Assembly: GCF_005280195.1 (NCBI RefSeq)
Contig: NZ_SZPR01000018.1
Span: 91,487 to 155,486, forward strand
Direction: 5' to 3'
Length of the DNA: 64,000 bases
Origin: Streptomyces galbus
GTDB lineage: Bacteria; Actinomycetota; Actinomycetes; Streptomycetales; Streptomycetaceae
The notes under the pieces were generated by a model. The model had not been told where the DNA came from. It saw only the letters and a list, made by a program, of their open reading frames with translations, and did no database searches. Shown here one piece after another: positions 16,416 through 23,812 of this stretch; the stretch's first letter is position 1; each line of letters starts with the position of its first letter. The position numbers were made by a program, and so were the translations under genes.

Positions 16416-17348
16416 TCAGGTGACCTTCTCGGGCCGCGGCTCCCGCGCCGCGGCCCGCTCCCGCGTGCGGCGCCGCGACCGGGACACCGCCACACCCGCC
16501 AGGCACAGCGCCCCGCCCACCAGCGTGAGCACCCCGGGCACCTCGCCCAGCGCCAGCCACGACATCACCACGACGAGGGCCGGCACGGCATAGGTGGTCG
16601 CGCCCATCCGGCTGGCCGTGGTGCGCGCCAGGGCGTAGGCCCAGGTGGTGAAGGCGAGGGCGGTGGGGAAGACGCCCAGGTAGAACATGTTGAGGGTGGC
16701 GGACACCGGCGCCTTCGCCGCCTCGTGCACCAGCTGCCCGGCGAACGGCAGACAGGCCACGGCCCCGACCAGGCACCCGAACGTCGTCACCTGCAGGGCG
16801 CTCGCCGTCGCCAGGGCGGGCTTCTGCGCCACCACGCCGGACGCGTAGGCGACGGCGGCCAGCAGGCACAGCACCACGCCGAACACGGAGGACCCGCCCC
16901 CGCCCGACATCGACAACCCGACGGTCACCGCTCCGGCGAACGACACGGCCATCCCCGCCAGCAGCCGCGGCGGCATCGGGTCGCCGAGCAGCCGGGCCCC
17001 GAGCAGCGCGATCAGCAGCGGCCCCACGTTCACCACGAGCGCGGCCGTCCCCGCGTCGACCTGCTGCTCGCCCCAGTTCAGGGCGACCATGTAGAACCCG
17101 AACCACAGCACCCCGGACAGCAGGATGCCCCGCCACGCGGACCTCGGCGGCAGCCCTTCCCGCCGCACGGCCCACAGTGCGCCCAGCACCACGGCCCCCG
17201 ACACCAGCCTGCCGAGCGCCAGCGCACCCGGTGAGTAGGCACCGCCCGCACTCCGGATCGACACGAAGGCGGAGGCCCACGCCACGACGGTGACACAGGC
17301 GGCCCCCGCCGCGAGAACCCGGGTCCGGTCGGACTGGCTGCGCATCAT
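16416..17348 (-). CDS. EamA/DMT family exporter
   Basis: 310 residues in ten hydrophobic segments making two EamA repeats. Typical text is TVVAWASAFVSIRSAGG in helix 1, GEQQVDAGTAALVVNVGPLL in the first repeat and FPTALAFTTWAYALARTTAS in the second, ending in a basic tail. These drug/metabolite proteins usually export amino acids or related small molecules. Two adjacent ATGs (17348 and 17345) follow AGGAGC; the second has the better spacing. It is convergent with the alcohol dehydrogenase gene (6 bases apart). Substrate unknown. Confidence 0.88.
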   Translation of the reverse strand: MMRSQSDRTRVLAAGAACVTVVAWASAFVSIRSAGGAYSPGALALGRLVSGAVVLGALWAVRREGLPPRSAWRGILLSGVLWFGFYMVALNWGEQQVDAGTAALVVNVGPLLIALLGARLLGDPMPPRLLAGMAVSFAGAVTVGLSMSGGGGSSVFGVVLCLLAAVAYASGVVAQKPALATASALQVTTFGCLVGAVACLPFAGQLVHEAAKAPVSATLNMFYLGVFPTALAFTTWAYALARTTASRMGATTYAVPALVVVMSWLALGEVPGVLTLVGGALCLAGVAVSRSRRRTRERAAAREPRPEKVT

Positions 17349-17434
17349 GCTCCTGAAGGGTAGACACCGGAACGCCTCGATCCCGGCGGACATCGGACAA
17401 GAAGGGCGAAGGGCCCTGTGTGATCAGGTCGAGG

Positions 17435-17565
17435 TGACCCACCTAAGGGCGCGGGGCCCTGCGCGACCGGGCTGGGGCTGACCCACCTCAGGGGCGCGGG
17501 TTCCTGCGCGACCGGGCTGGGGCTGACCCACCTCAGGGGCGCGGGGAACTGCGCGACCAGCCCCC
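17435..17565. repeat. Tandem repeat, about 45 bp, nearly three copies
   Basis: Units start at 17435, 17479 and 17524. Each reads TGACCCACCT, then AGGGGCGCGGG (first copy one base different), then a short variable part, then TGCGCGACC followed by GGGCTGGGGC in copies one and two. It fills most of the 317-base gap between the DMT gene and the ArsR gene. I recall the GGGGCGCGGGGAACTGCGCG word as very common between Streptomyces genes. Confidence 0.85.
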
Positions 17566-17591
17566 ACGCACCCGCACCCGGCACACCACCA

Positions 17592-17670
17592 GCACCCCCA
17601 CCCCCGACGCCGCATCCCACGGCCCCTCACCGCACCCCCACCCCCGACGCCGCACCCCAGGCCCCTCACC
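17592..17670. repeat. Direct repeat, two 40 bp units, reaching into the end of the ArsR gene
   Basis: Two adjacent units, 17592-17631 and 17632-17670, share GCACCCCCACCCCCGACGCC and GGCCCCTCACC with few differences. The second unit includes the stop codon of the ArsR gene (17666), so the last codon and stop lie within the repeat. Confidence 0.75.
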
Positions 17671-18376
17671 GCACCCCCTCCACCGACACCCCCAACACCG
17701 CGAAGAACTCCCGCTCCCCGGCCGCCGTCACCACGACCGCCCGCTCGGACCCCACCCGCACGCACCACCCCGCCTCCAGCGCATGCCGGCACAGCGCCGC
17801 CCCCGCCACCCCCGCCAGGTGCGGCCTGCGTTCCGTCCAGTCGAGGCAGCCGCGGGCGAGCGGGCGCCGCCCGGACCGGTCCAGCGCGATGCCCACCCGC
17901 CCGAACCACTCCACGCCCGCGTCCGTCAGCGCGAACCCCGTGTCCTGCCGCAACAGCCCCCGCTCCGTGAGCGCGTCGGTCACCGCGATGCCGAGCCGCC
18001 CGGCGAGGTGGTCGTAGCAGGTGCGGCCGCGGGCCATCGCGGACCCGGCGCTCGCCTCCCGCAGCGTCCGGGGCCGTACGGCCTCCCCGGGCGCGACCTG
18101 CGCGGCCAGGTCCTCCACGAGCTGGGCGACCCGCGCGTCGGCGAGCCGCACGTACCGGTGCCGCCCCTGCCGCTCCTCCGCGAGCACCCCGCCCGCGACG
18201 AGCCGGCTCAGGTGCTCGCTGAGCGTGGAGGCGGCCACGCCGGCGTGCCGGGCCAGCTCACCCGCCGTCCAGGCCCGCCCGTCCAGCAGTGCGAGCAGGC
18301 ACGCGGCCCGTGTCTCGTCGGCGATCAGCGCGGCCAGCCGGGCGAGGCCCGGTACCCGGGGGTCCCTGGTGGTCAT
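17666..18376 (-). CDS. ArsR/SmtB-type winged-helix regulator
   Basis: 236 residues, longer than the usual 100-120 because of a C-terminal domain. The N-terminal winged helix is ARLAALIADETRAACLLALL, then WTAGELARHAGVAASTLSEH and LVAGGVLAEERQGRHRYVRL. Metal-binding Cys-x-Cys is absent, so it is not an arsenic sensor. The C-terminal half (RTCYDHLAGRLGIAVTDAL and RGCLDWTERRPHLAGVAGAA) is a known Streptomyces extension of unknown ligand. The start ATG at 18376 was chosen over 18400, which would place the palindrome at 18400-18417 at the edge of the coding region. That palindrome fits autoregulation. Confidence 0.85.
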   Translation of the reverse strand: MTTRDPRVPGLARLAALIADETRAACLLALLDGRAWTAGELARHAGVAASTLSEHLSRLVAGGVLAEERQGRHRYVRLADARVAQLVEDLAAQVAPGEAVRPRTLREASAGSAMARGRTCYDHLAGRLGIAVTDALTERGLLRQDTGFALTDAGVEWFGRVGIALDRSGRRPLARGCLDWTERRPHLAGVAGAALCRHALEAGWCVRVGSERAVVVTAAGEREFFAVLGVSVEGVR

Positions 18377-18399
18377 GGACCCAGCATCGCGCACGGACA

Positions 18400-18417
18400 C
18401 TTCGGCGACCGCCGAAG
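18400..18417. promoter_or_regulatory. Perfect palindrome in the ArsR promoter
   Basis: CTTCGGCG-AC-CGCCGAAG, 8 bp exact arms, 23 bases before the ArsR ATG. The site is the natural place for a dimeric winged-helix repressor to bind its own promoter. Confidence 0.6.
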
Positions 18418-18442
18418 CATGGGCACGGGGACGGTGCCGGTC

Positions 18443-19084
18443 TCACCGGCCCCGGGCGACCTGCTCGTACTGCGCCACGAGTCCGTCCAGCAGCGCGGTC
18501 AGCCCCGTCTCGAACGCCCGCTCGTCGATCTTCTCCTGCTGTTCGGCCAGGAGGTGGGCCTGTCCGAGGTGCGGGTAGTCGGCCGGGTCGTAGGCGCTCG
18601 GGTCCTCCACGAAGCCCCCGGCGAACGAGCCGAGTGCCGAGCCCATGATGAAGTACCGCATCAGTGCCCCGATGGAGGTCGCCTGTGCGGCCGGCCAGCC
18701 CGCGTCGACCATCGCGCCGTAGACCGCGTCGGCCAGCCGGAGCGCGGCCGGGCGCCGGCCGGGGCCGCGTGCGAGCACCGGGACGATGTTGGGGTGGTCG
18801 CGCAGGGCGGCCCGGTAGGAGACGGCCCAGTCGTGCAGCGCGGTCCGCCAGTCCCGGCCGTCCTCGAACATCGACAGGTCCACCTGCGCGCTCACCGAGT
18901 CCGCCACCGCCTCCAGGATCTCGTCCTTGGTGCGGAAGTGGTTGTAGAGCGAGGGCCCGCTCACCCCCAGCTCGGCCGCGAGCCGCCGGGTGGAGACGGC
19001 CGCCAGCCCCTCCGCGTCCACGAGTTCCCGGGCCGTCTCGACGATCCGGTCGGTGCTCAGCAAGGGCTTGCGCGGTCGGGCCAT
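18443..19084 (-). CDS. TetR family regulator, probable controller of the adjacent acyl-CoA dehydrogenase
   Basis: 213 residues. The DNA-binding part is LSTDRIVETARELVDAEGLA, VSTRRLAAELGV and SGPSLYNHFRTKDEILEAVA (about residues 10-55). The C-terminal domain is the TetR_C type found in tetracycline-repressor-like proteins (AALRDHPNIVPVLARGPGRR and MRYFIMGSALGSFAGGF). ATG at 19084 is used; ATGs at 19093 and 19108 are alternatives. The gene faces away from an acyl-CoA dehydrogenase, and the short gap contains a near-perfect 19 bp palindrome (19112-19130). A matching site precedes the aldehyde/alcohol dehydrogenase operon 5.2 kb away, so both are likely its targets. Confidence 0.9.
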   Translation of the reverse strand: MARPRKPLLSTDRIVETARELVDAEGLAAVSTRRLAAELGVSGPSLYNHFRTKDEILEAVADSVSAQVDLSMFEDGRDWRTALHDWAVSYRAALRDHPNIVPVLARGPGRRPAALRLADAVYGAMVDAGWPAAQATSIGALMRYFIMGSALGSFAGGFVEDPSAYDPADYPHLGQAHLLAEQQEKIDERAFETGLTALLDGLVAQYEQVARGR

Positions 19085-19111
19085 GGCGCACATAGTAGGG
19101 CTGCGCACTGG

Positions 19112-19130
19112 AAACTAGCAGTGCTAATTT
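19112..19130. promoter_or_regulatory. TetR-type operator between the TetR and acyl-CoA dehydrogenase genes
   Basis: AAACTAGCAGTGCTAATTT is palindromic at eight of nine base pairs around one central base. It lies 28 bases upstream of the TetR ATG and 55 bases upstream of the dehydrogenase start, well placed to repress both divergent promoters. It matches the site at 13867-13885. Confidence 0.7.
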
Positions 19131-19184
19131 AAAAGTACGGCATTCAAGATCCGCCGTCCGGCCCGACCTCTGTGGGGTGATCTC

Positions 19185-20339
19185 GTGGTGAACCTGGAGC
19201 TCAGCGAGGAGCAGACCGCCGTGCGGCGGCTCGCCCGGGACTTCGTGGAACGCGAGGTCGCCCCGCACGCCCTCGCCTGGGACCGGGCCGAGGAGGTGGA
19301 CCGTTCGATCGTGAAGAAGCTCGGCGAGGTCGGCTTCCTGGGCCTGACGATCGACGAGGAGTACGGCGGCTCCGGTGGCGACCACCTCGCGTACTGCCTG
19401 GTCACCGAGGAACTCGGCCGCGGCGACTCCTCGGTGCGCGGCATCGTCTCCGTCTCGCTGGGCCTGGTCGCCAAGACCATCGCCGCGTGGGGCAGCGAGG
19501 AGCAGAAACGGCAGTGGCTGCCCGGCCTGACCTCCGGCGCGTACGTCGGCTGCTTCGGCCTGACCGAGCCCGGCACGGGCTCCGACGCCGGCAACCTCAC
19601 GACCCGGGCGGTGCGCGACGGCGACGCGTACGTCCTCGACGGCAGCAAGATGTTCATCACCAACGGCACCTGGGCCGACGTGGTGCTGCTGTTCGCGCGC
19701 TCCACGGACGCCCCCGGCCACAAGGGCGTCTCCGCGTTCCTCGTGCCCGCCGACACCCCCGGCCTGACTCGGCGCGCCATCCACGGCAAGCTCGGCCTGC
19801 GCGGCCAGGCGACGGCGGAACTGGTGCTGGAGGACGTGCGGGTGCCCGCCTCCGCGCTGCTCGGCGAGGAGGGCAAGGGGTTCTCCGTGGCCATGTCGGC
19901 CCTCGCCAAGGGGCGGATGTCGGTGGCGGCCGGCTGCGTCGGCATAGCGCAGGCGGCCCTGGACGCGGCGGTGCGGCACGCGGGCGAGCGCGAGCAGTTC
20001 GGCCGGACGATCGCCCACCACCAGCTGGTGCAGGAGCTGATCAGCGACATCGCCCTCGACGTGGACGCGGCCCGGCTGCTGACCTGGCGGGTCGCCGACC
20101 TGATCGACCGGGGCCGGCCCTTCGCCGTCGAGTCGTCCAAGGCCAAGCTGTTCGCCTCGGAGGCGGCCGTGCGCGCCGCGAACAACGCCCTGCAGGTCTT
20201 CGGCGGCTACGGCTACATCGACGAGTACCCGGCCGGCAAGCTCCTGCGCGACGCCCGCGTGATGACCCTCTACGAGGGCACCAGCCAGATCCAGAAGCTG
20301 GTGATCGGCCGCGCCCTGACCGGCGTCTCGGCCTTCTGA
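19185..20339 (+). CDS. Acyl-CoA dehydrogenase
   Basis: 384 residues, the standard length. It introduces a trans double bond into an acyl-CoA using FAD. Signatures are CFGLTEPGTGSDAGNLTTRA (FAD and substrate loop), DGSKMFITNGTWADVVLLFA, RGQATAELVLEDVRVPASAL, REQFGRTIAHHQLVQ, QVFGGYGYIDEYPAGKLLRD and the closing LYEGTSQIQKLVIGRAL, where the Glu of YEGTS is the usual catalytic base. The start GTG at 19185 is followed by another GTG. It is divergent from the TetR gene and shares the palindrome at 19112. Chain-length preference cannot be told; short or branched chains are the usual substrates of this subfamily. Confidence 0.94.
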   Translation: MVNLELSEEQTAVRRLARDFVEREVAPHALAWDRAEEVDRSIVKKLGEVGFLGLTIDEEYGGSGGDHLAYCLVTEELGRGDSSVRGIVSVSLGLVAKTIAAWGSEEQKRQWLPGLTSGAYVGCFGLTEPGTGSDAGNLTTRAVRDGDAYVLDGSKMFITNGTWADVVLLFARSTDAPGHKGVSAFLVPADTPGLTRRAIHGKLGLRGQATAELVLEDVRVPASALLGEEGKGFSVAMSALAKGRMSVAAGCVGIAQAALDAAVRHAGEREQFGRTIAHHQLVQELISDIALDVDAARLLTWRVADLIDRGRPFAVESSKAKLFASEAAVRAANNALQVFGGYGYIDEYPAGKLLRDARVMTLYEGTSQIQKLVIGRALTGVSAF

Positions 20340-20418
20340 GGACGGGGGCCGCGTTCTGAGTACCCCCTGAGTACCCGGGCGGATGTGCCCCGCCCGGCCG
20401 GGCGGCGATGCTCCTGCC

Positions 20419-20706
20419 ATGAGCGACACACCGGTCAAGCAGCAGAGCACGGCCGCCTTCTACGGGCAGGCCGTCGCCTCCTTCGCGGTCGCCATGGCGG
20501 CCACCGCGGTCGGGATCGTCCGGCTCGACGCCGACGCCTGGGTGCGGGGTTTCCTGGCCATCGCGGTCCTCTACCTCGTCACCTCCGCCTTCACCCTCGC
20601 CAAGGTCATCCGGGACCGGCAGGAGGCCGGGCAGATCGTCAGCCGGGTCGACCAGGCCCGCCTGGAGAAGCTCCTCGCCGAGCACGACCCCTTCGAGAAA
20701 CTCTGA
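20419..20706 (+). CDS. YiaA/YiaB two-helix membrane protein
   Basis: 95 residues. It starts STAAFYGQAVASFAVAMAAT and continues into a second helix GFLAIAVLYLVTSAFTLAKV, the two-helix YiaA/B unit, with the usual tail VIRDRQEAGQIVSRVDQARL. Members are small inner-membrane proteins of unknown role in many bacteria. ATG at 20419 is the only start giving this N-terminus; an ATG at 20383 would add 12 unrelated residues. It lies 79 bases after the acyl-CoA dehydrogenase and ends before a long hairpin. Confidence 0.85.
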   Translation: MSDTPVKQQSTAAFYGQAVASFAVAMAATAVGIVRLDADAWVRGFLAIAVLYLVTSAFTLAKVIRDRQEAGQIVSRVDQARLEKLLAEHDPFEKL

Positions 20707-20752
20707 CACCACCACCGGGTCGGGGGCGCCCGCAAACCCTCCCCGACCCCGC

Positions 20753-20783
20753 GGTGAGCGGCCGCCCTAAGCGGCCGCTCACC
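20753..20783. terminator. Long perfect hairpin after the YiaA/B gene
   Basis: GGTGAGCGGCCGC and GCGGCCGCTCACC pair over 13 bases around a CCTAA loop. There is no T run. It ends 47 bases before the ATG of the next TetR gene, so besides a terminator it could be a protein site in that promoter. Confidence 0.6.
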
Positions 20784-20830
20784 TTCGGCGGTATGGTGGT
20801 GCCTCTGTCATCGGAAGGGGCGAGCGAGCG

Positions 20831-21454
20831 ATGAGTACGGCGGAGGAGACGGCCGGCGGCGAGATCGAGCCGTGGGAAGAGGTCACCCCGGACGCGGCCC
20901 GGCGGCTGCTCGTCGCCGCCGTGGAGGCCTTCGCCGAGCGCGGCTACCACGCGACGACGACCCGTGACATCGCGGGCCGCGCCGGCATGAGCCCGGCGGC
21001 GCTCTACATCCACTACAAGACCAAGGAAGAGCTGCTCCACCGGATCAGCCGGATCGGGCACGACAAGGCCCTGGACATCCTGCGCACGGCCGCCCGGCGC
21101 GAGGGCACCGCCACCGAGCGCCTGGCCGACGCCGTCAGCTCCTTCGTCCGCTGGCACGCCGGGCGGCGCACCACGGCCCGGGTCGTGCAGTACGAACTGG
21201 ACGCGCTCGGCCCCGACGCCCGCGCCGAGATCCTCGAGCTGCGGCGCCAGGTGGACGCCGAGGTGCGCGGGATCGTCGAGGACGGCGTGGCCTCGGGCGA
21301 GTTCCGGGTGATCGACGTCAAGGGCACCACGCTCGCCGTGCTGTCGCTGTGCATCGACGTGGCCCGCTGGTTCAACGTCGACGGGCCGCGCACCCCCGAG
21401 GAGGTCGGCGCGCTGTACGCCGACCTCGTGCTGCGGATGGTGGGCGCGGAGTAG
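20831..21454 (+). CDS. TetR family regulator
   Basis: 207 residues. The helix-turn-helix is FAERGYHATTTRDIAGRAGM followed by SPAALYIHYKTKEELLHRIS (about residues 37-70). The C-terminal region ALDILRTAARREGTATERLA and VQYELDALGPDARAEILELR matches the fatty-acid-linked TetR subgroup often found beside acyl-CoA genes. ATG at 20831 follows AGGGGCGAGCGAGCG. A MaoC-type hydratase gene is convergent downstream, and a CTAAGCA/TGCTTAG palindrome lies in that gene's promoter, making it a likely target. Ligand probably an acyl-CoA by analogy. Confidence 0.9.
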   Translation: MSTAEETAGGEIEPWEEVTPDAARRLLVAAVEAFAERGYHATTTRDIAGRAGMSPAALYIHYKTKEELLHRISRIGHDKALDILRTAARREGTATERLADAVSSFVRWHAGRRTTARVVQYELDALGPDARAEILELRRQVDAEVRGIVEDGVASGEFRVIDVKGTTLAVLSLCIDVARWFNVDGPRTPEEVGALYADLVLRMVGAE

Positions 21455-21492
21455 CGCGTGGTGCGCGTGGCGCCGTGCCGTACGGCCGTGGC

Positions 21493-21954
21493 CTACAGGT
21501 AGTACCGGGAGACCGACTCGGCGACGCAGACCGGCTTGTCGCCGCCCTCGCGCTCCACGCTGAAGGCCACGGCCACCTGGACGCCGCCCGGGACGTCCTC
21601 GACGCCGGTGATCGTCGCGGTGGCGCGCAGCCGGGAGCCGACGGGCACGGGGGCGGGGAAACGGACCTTGTTGGTGCCGTAGTTGACGCCCATCTTCACG
21701 CCCTCGACGCTGATGAGCTGCGGGCCGAACAGCGGGAGCAGGGACAGGGTGAGGTAGCCGTGCGCGATGGTGGTCCCGAAGGGGCCCGCGGCGGCCTTCT
21801 CCGGGTCGACGTGGATCCACTGGTGGTCCCCGGTGGCCTCGGCGAACAGGTCGATCCGCTTCTGGTCGACCTCCACCCAGTCGGTGTACCCCAGCTGCTC
21901 GCCCACGGCCGCCTTCAGCTCGTCGGGGGAGGTGAAGGTCCTCGGTTCTGCCAT
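21493..21954 (-). CDS. MaoC family (R)-hydratase-like dehydratase
   Basis: 153 residues with a single hot-dog fold. The catalytic Asp/His pair falls in FAEATGDHQWIHVDPEKAAA, the standard MaoC hydratase motif, and IAHGYLTLSLLP and GVNYGTNKVRFPAPVPVGS complete the signature. It hydrates enoyl-CoA to (R)-3-hydroxyacyl-CoA. ATG at 21954 was chosen because it starts the family text MAEPRTFTSPDELKAAVGEQ; upstream in-frame ATGs run through the palindrome at 21987. It is convergent with the TetR gene (38 bases apart). Confidence 0.92.
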   Translation of the reverse strand: MAEPRTFTSPDELKAAVGEQLGYTDWVEVDQKRIDLFAEATGDHQWIHVDPEKAAAGPFGTTIAHGYLTLSLLPLFGPQLISVEGVKMGVNYGTNKVRFPAPVPVGSRLRATATITGVEDVPGGVQVAVAFSVEREGGDKPVCVAESVSRYYL

Positions 21955-21986
21955 GTTCCCGGCCTCTCGCTCGGTCTCCGCGATGT

Positions 21987-22002
21987 CTAAGCAACTGCTT
22001 AG
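21987..22002. promoter_or_regulatory. Perfect palindrome in the MaoC promoter
   Basis: CTAAGCA-AC-TGCTTAG, 7 bp exact arms, 33 bases before the MaoC ATG. It is unusually A+T rich for this genome and likely overlaps the promoter. The neighbouring TetR (20831-21454) is the best candidate protein. Confidence 0.65.
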
Positions 22003-22067
22003 CATGCTCGGGTGGCGGGGCGATGTCAACGGACGGCGGCCCCGGCGCGGTGGGTAGGCTCCGGTGA

Positions 22068-22541
22068 GTGCCCCAGATTCCGGAGAAGATCCACGAGCTG
22101 ACCGTCGGCCAGGTGTCCGCGCGCAGCGGCGCCGCGGTCTCGGCCCTGCACTTCTACGAGGCCAAAGGCCTGATCAGCAGCCGGCGCACGCCCGGGAACC
22201 AGCGCCGCTACAGCCGCGACACCCTGCGCCGGGTGGCCTTCATCCGGGCGGCCCAGCGGGTCGGCATCCCGCTGGCCACGATCCGCGAGGCCCTGGCCCG
22301 GCTGCCCGAGGAGCGCACCCCGACCCGCGAGGACTGGGCCCGCCTGTCGGAGGCGTGGCGCTCGGAGCTGGACGAACGCATCAAGCAGCTCAACCGGCTC
22401 CGCGACCACCTCACCGACTGCATCGGCTGCGGCTGCCTGTCGCTCAGCACCTGCGTGCTGTCCAATCCGGACGACGTCTTCGGCGAACGCCTGGTGGGCT
22501 CCCGCCTGATGGCGGAACGCAGGCGTGAGCAAGGTGACTAG
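22068..22541 (+). CDS. soxR: SoxR, redox-sensing MerR-family regulator
   Basis: 157 residues. The MerR helix-turn-helix is LTVGQVSARSGAAVSALHFY then EAKGLISSRRTPGNQRRY. The four cysteines that hold the 2Fe-2S cluster are C118, C121, C123 and C129 in CIGCGCLSLSTC, the same spacing as in E. coli SoxR. Oxidation of the cluster by redox-active compounds turns the dimer into an activator. In Streptomyces the response is directed at self-made quinones. GTG at 22068 is the start. The gene to the right is convergent, so targets are not adjacent, and no SoxR box was identified in this window. Confidence 0.95.
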   Translation: MPQIPEKIHELTVGQVSARSGAAVSALHFYEAKGLISSRRTPGNQRRYSRDTLRRVAFIRAAQRVGIPLATIREALARLPEERTPTREDWARLSEAWRSELDERIKQLNRLRDHLTDCIGCGCLSLSTCVLSNPDDVFGERLVGSRLMAERRREQGD

Positions 22542-22588
22542 GGGCGGGCGGGATGCCGGAGTTCCGCACCCCGCCCCACCCCCGGCGC

Positions 22589-23656
22589 TCACTCGTACTC
22601 CGTCCCGCCCTTCCGCGTCAGGTACGCCGCGCTGACCGCCTTGGCGATGGCCCGGCCCCCCGTCACCGGGCTGTACCGCTCCACCGCGGGCCGGATCACG
22701 ACGCCCTCCCGCAGGTGCAGCCCCCGGCCGGACACGGTCTCCCGGCCACTGGCGTGCCCCAGGACCGTCGCGCTGTCGTACGGGCCCTCGAACAGCCGTG
22801 GCACCAGCGGGAGTTCGCCGCCCAGCGCCTCCGCCGGGTCCAGCCACGTCACCGTGCCGCCGATCTCCGCGGAGACGTCGAACACGGCGTACCCGAGGGT
22901 GTCGCGCCGCCCGTCCGCGCCGTACGTCAGGTCCTGCACGCCCGCCCCGTACACCTCGCCGAAGACACCGACCCGTCGCGCGCCCAGCCGCTCGGCGAGC
23001 CGGGCCGCGGCCTCGGCGACGCGGTGACCCCGTACCGCGCGCCAGTACAGGTTGCGCGGATCCTCCTTCAGGGCCAGGGACCTGGCGCCGAAGCCCTTGG
23101 AGGAGACGTACACCCGGTCCTCGTCGGCGACGTAGGTGAGCAGGCAGGCCGAACCGTGCAGCTTCTCGGTCAGGACGACCGGCTCGCCGGGAGCGAAGAT
23201 GTCCGGATACCGCTGGACGTTCTCGATGTCGACCCACGGCAGCAGCGCGGGCGCGGACTCGACCTCGCCGTTCATGGTCGGCGGGATCGGCGGCACCCAC
23301 TTGGTGATGCCGAGTCGTTCCGCGAAGTCGGTGCCCTCGGCCGCGGCCCGGGCGAGGTCCACGTCCGCCAGCGCCGCCGGCCGGCAGACGATGCCCTGCG
23401 ACAGCTCGCCCCGCAGCCGGACCGCCTTCACCCGGTCGGCGTTCCCGCCCGCGAGCCGCCCGGTCAGCCCCAGCTCCTCGATCAGCCCGGCCGGCAGCAC
23501 CGCCTGCTCGGGGATGTACACGGCCACGTCACCGGTGCGGTACACGCCCTTCGCCACGACCGCGCGGTACAGCCCGACCTGCGCCAACTCCAGCGCATCG
23601 GCGTTCGGGTGCTCGTGCACGGTCAGCACTTCGGCGGTGACGCGCAGCGTCGACAT
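22589..23656 (-). CDS. RNA ligase of the Deinococcus Rnl5 (DraRnl) type
   Basis: 355 residues. The nucleotidyl-transferase motif I is TEKLHGSACL with the AMP-accepting K165. Motif III-like VGVFGEVYG, motif IV HLREGVVIRPAVE and motif V RAIAKAVSAAYL follow in order. The N-terminal 110 residues (MSTLRVTAEVLTVHEHPNAD and YRTGDVAVYIPEQAVLP) form an OB-like domain placed before the catalytic domain, as in the Deinococcus enzyme, which seals 3-OH/5-phosphate RNA ends. ATG at 23656 has GGGAGAAGG before it. The gene stands alone, with no RtcA, RtcB or polynucleotide kinase nearby. Repair of cut RNA is inferred from family only. Confidence 0.88.
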   Translation of the reverse strand: MSTLRVTAEVLTVHEHPNADALELAQVGLYRAVVAKGVYRTGDVAVYIPEQAVLPAGLIEELGLTGRLAGGNADRVKAVRLRGELSQGIVCRPAALADVDLARAAAEGTDFAERLGITKWVPPIPPTMNGEVESAPALLPWVDIENVQRYPDIFAPGEPVVLTEKLHGSACLLTYVADEDRVYVSSKGFGARSLALKEDPRNLYWRAVRGHRVAEAAARLAERLGARRVGVFGEVYGAGVQDLTYGADGRRDTLGYAVFDVSAEIGGTVTWLDPAEALGGELPLVPRLFEGPYDSATVLGHASGRETVSGRGLHLREGVVIRPAVERYSPVTGGRAIAKAVSAAYLTRKGGTEYE

Positions 23657-23812
23657 GGCCTTCTCCCAGGGGTGTTCATCAGTTCGTCGGAAGTGTCCGC
23701 CCCACTGTCCCGCCGCCGAAATCCCTGGAACCACCGGATTACCCGCTGCTACCGTCACGCTCTTCGGCCGACGCGAGGAACGCGCCGCGCACGGAGTCAT
23801 GACGGGAACCCC

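Noticed and set aside
13889..16423. 844-codon plus-strand frame across the two dehydrogenase genes
   Set aside because: Frame-shifted shadow of the aldehyde and alcohol dehydrogenases; almost only Arg, Gly, Pro and Ala.
17435..17565. CRISPR-like array
   Set aside because: Units are adjacent without unique spacers and no cas genes are present; a plain tandem repeat.
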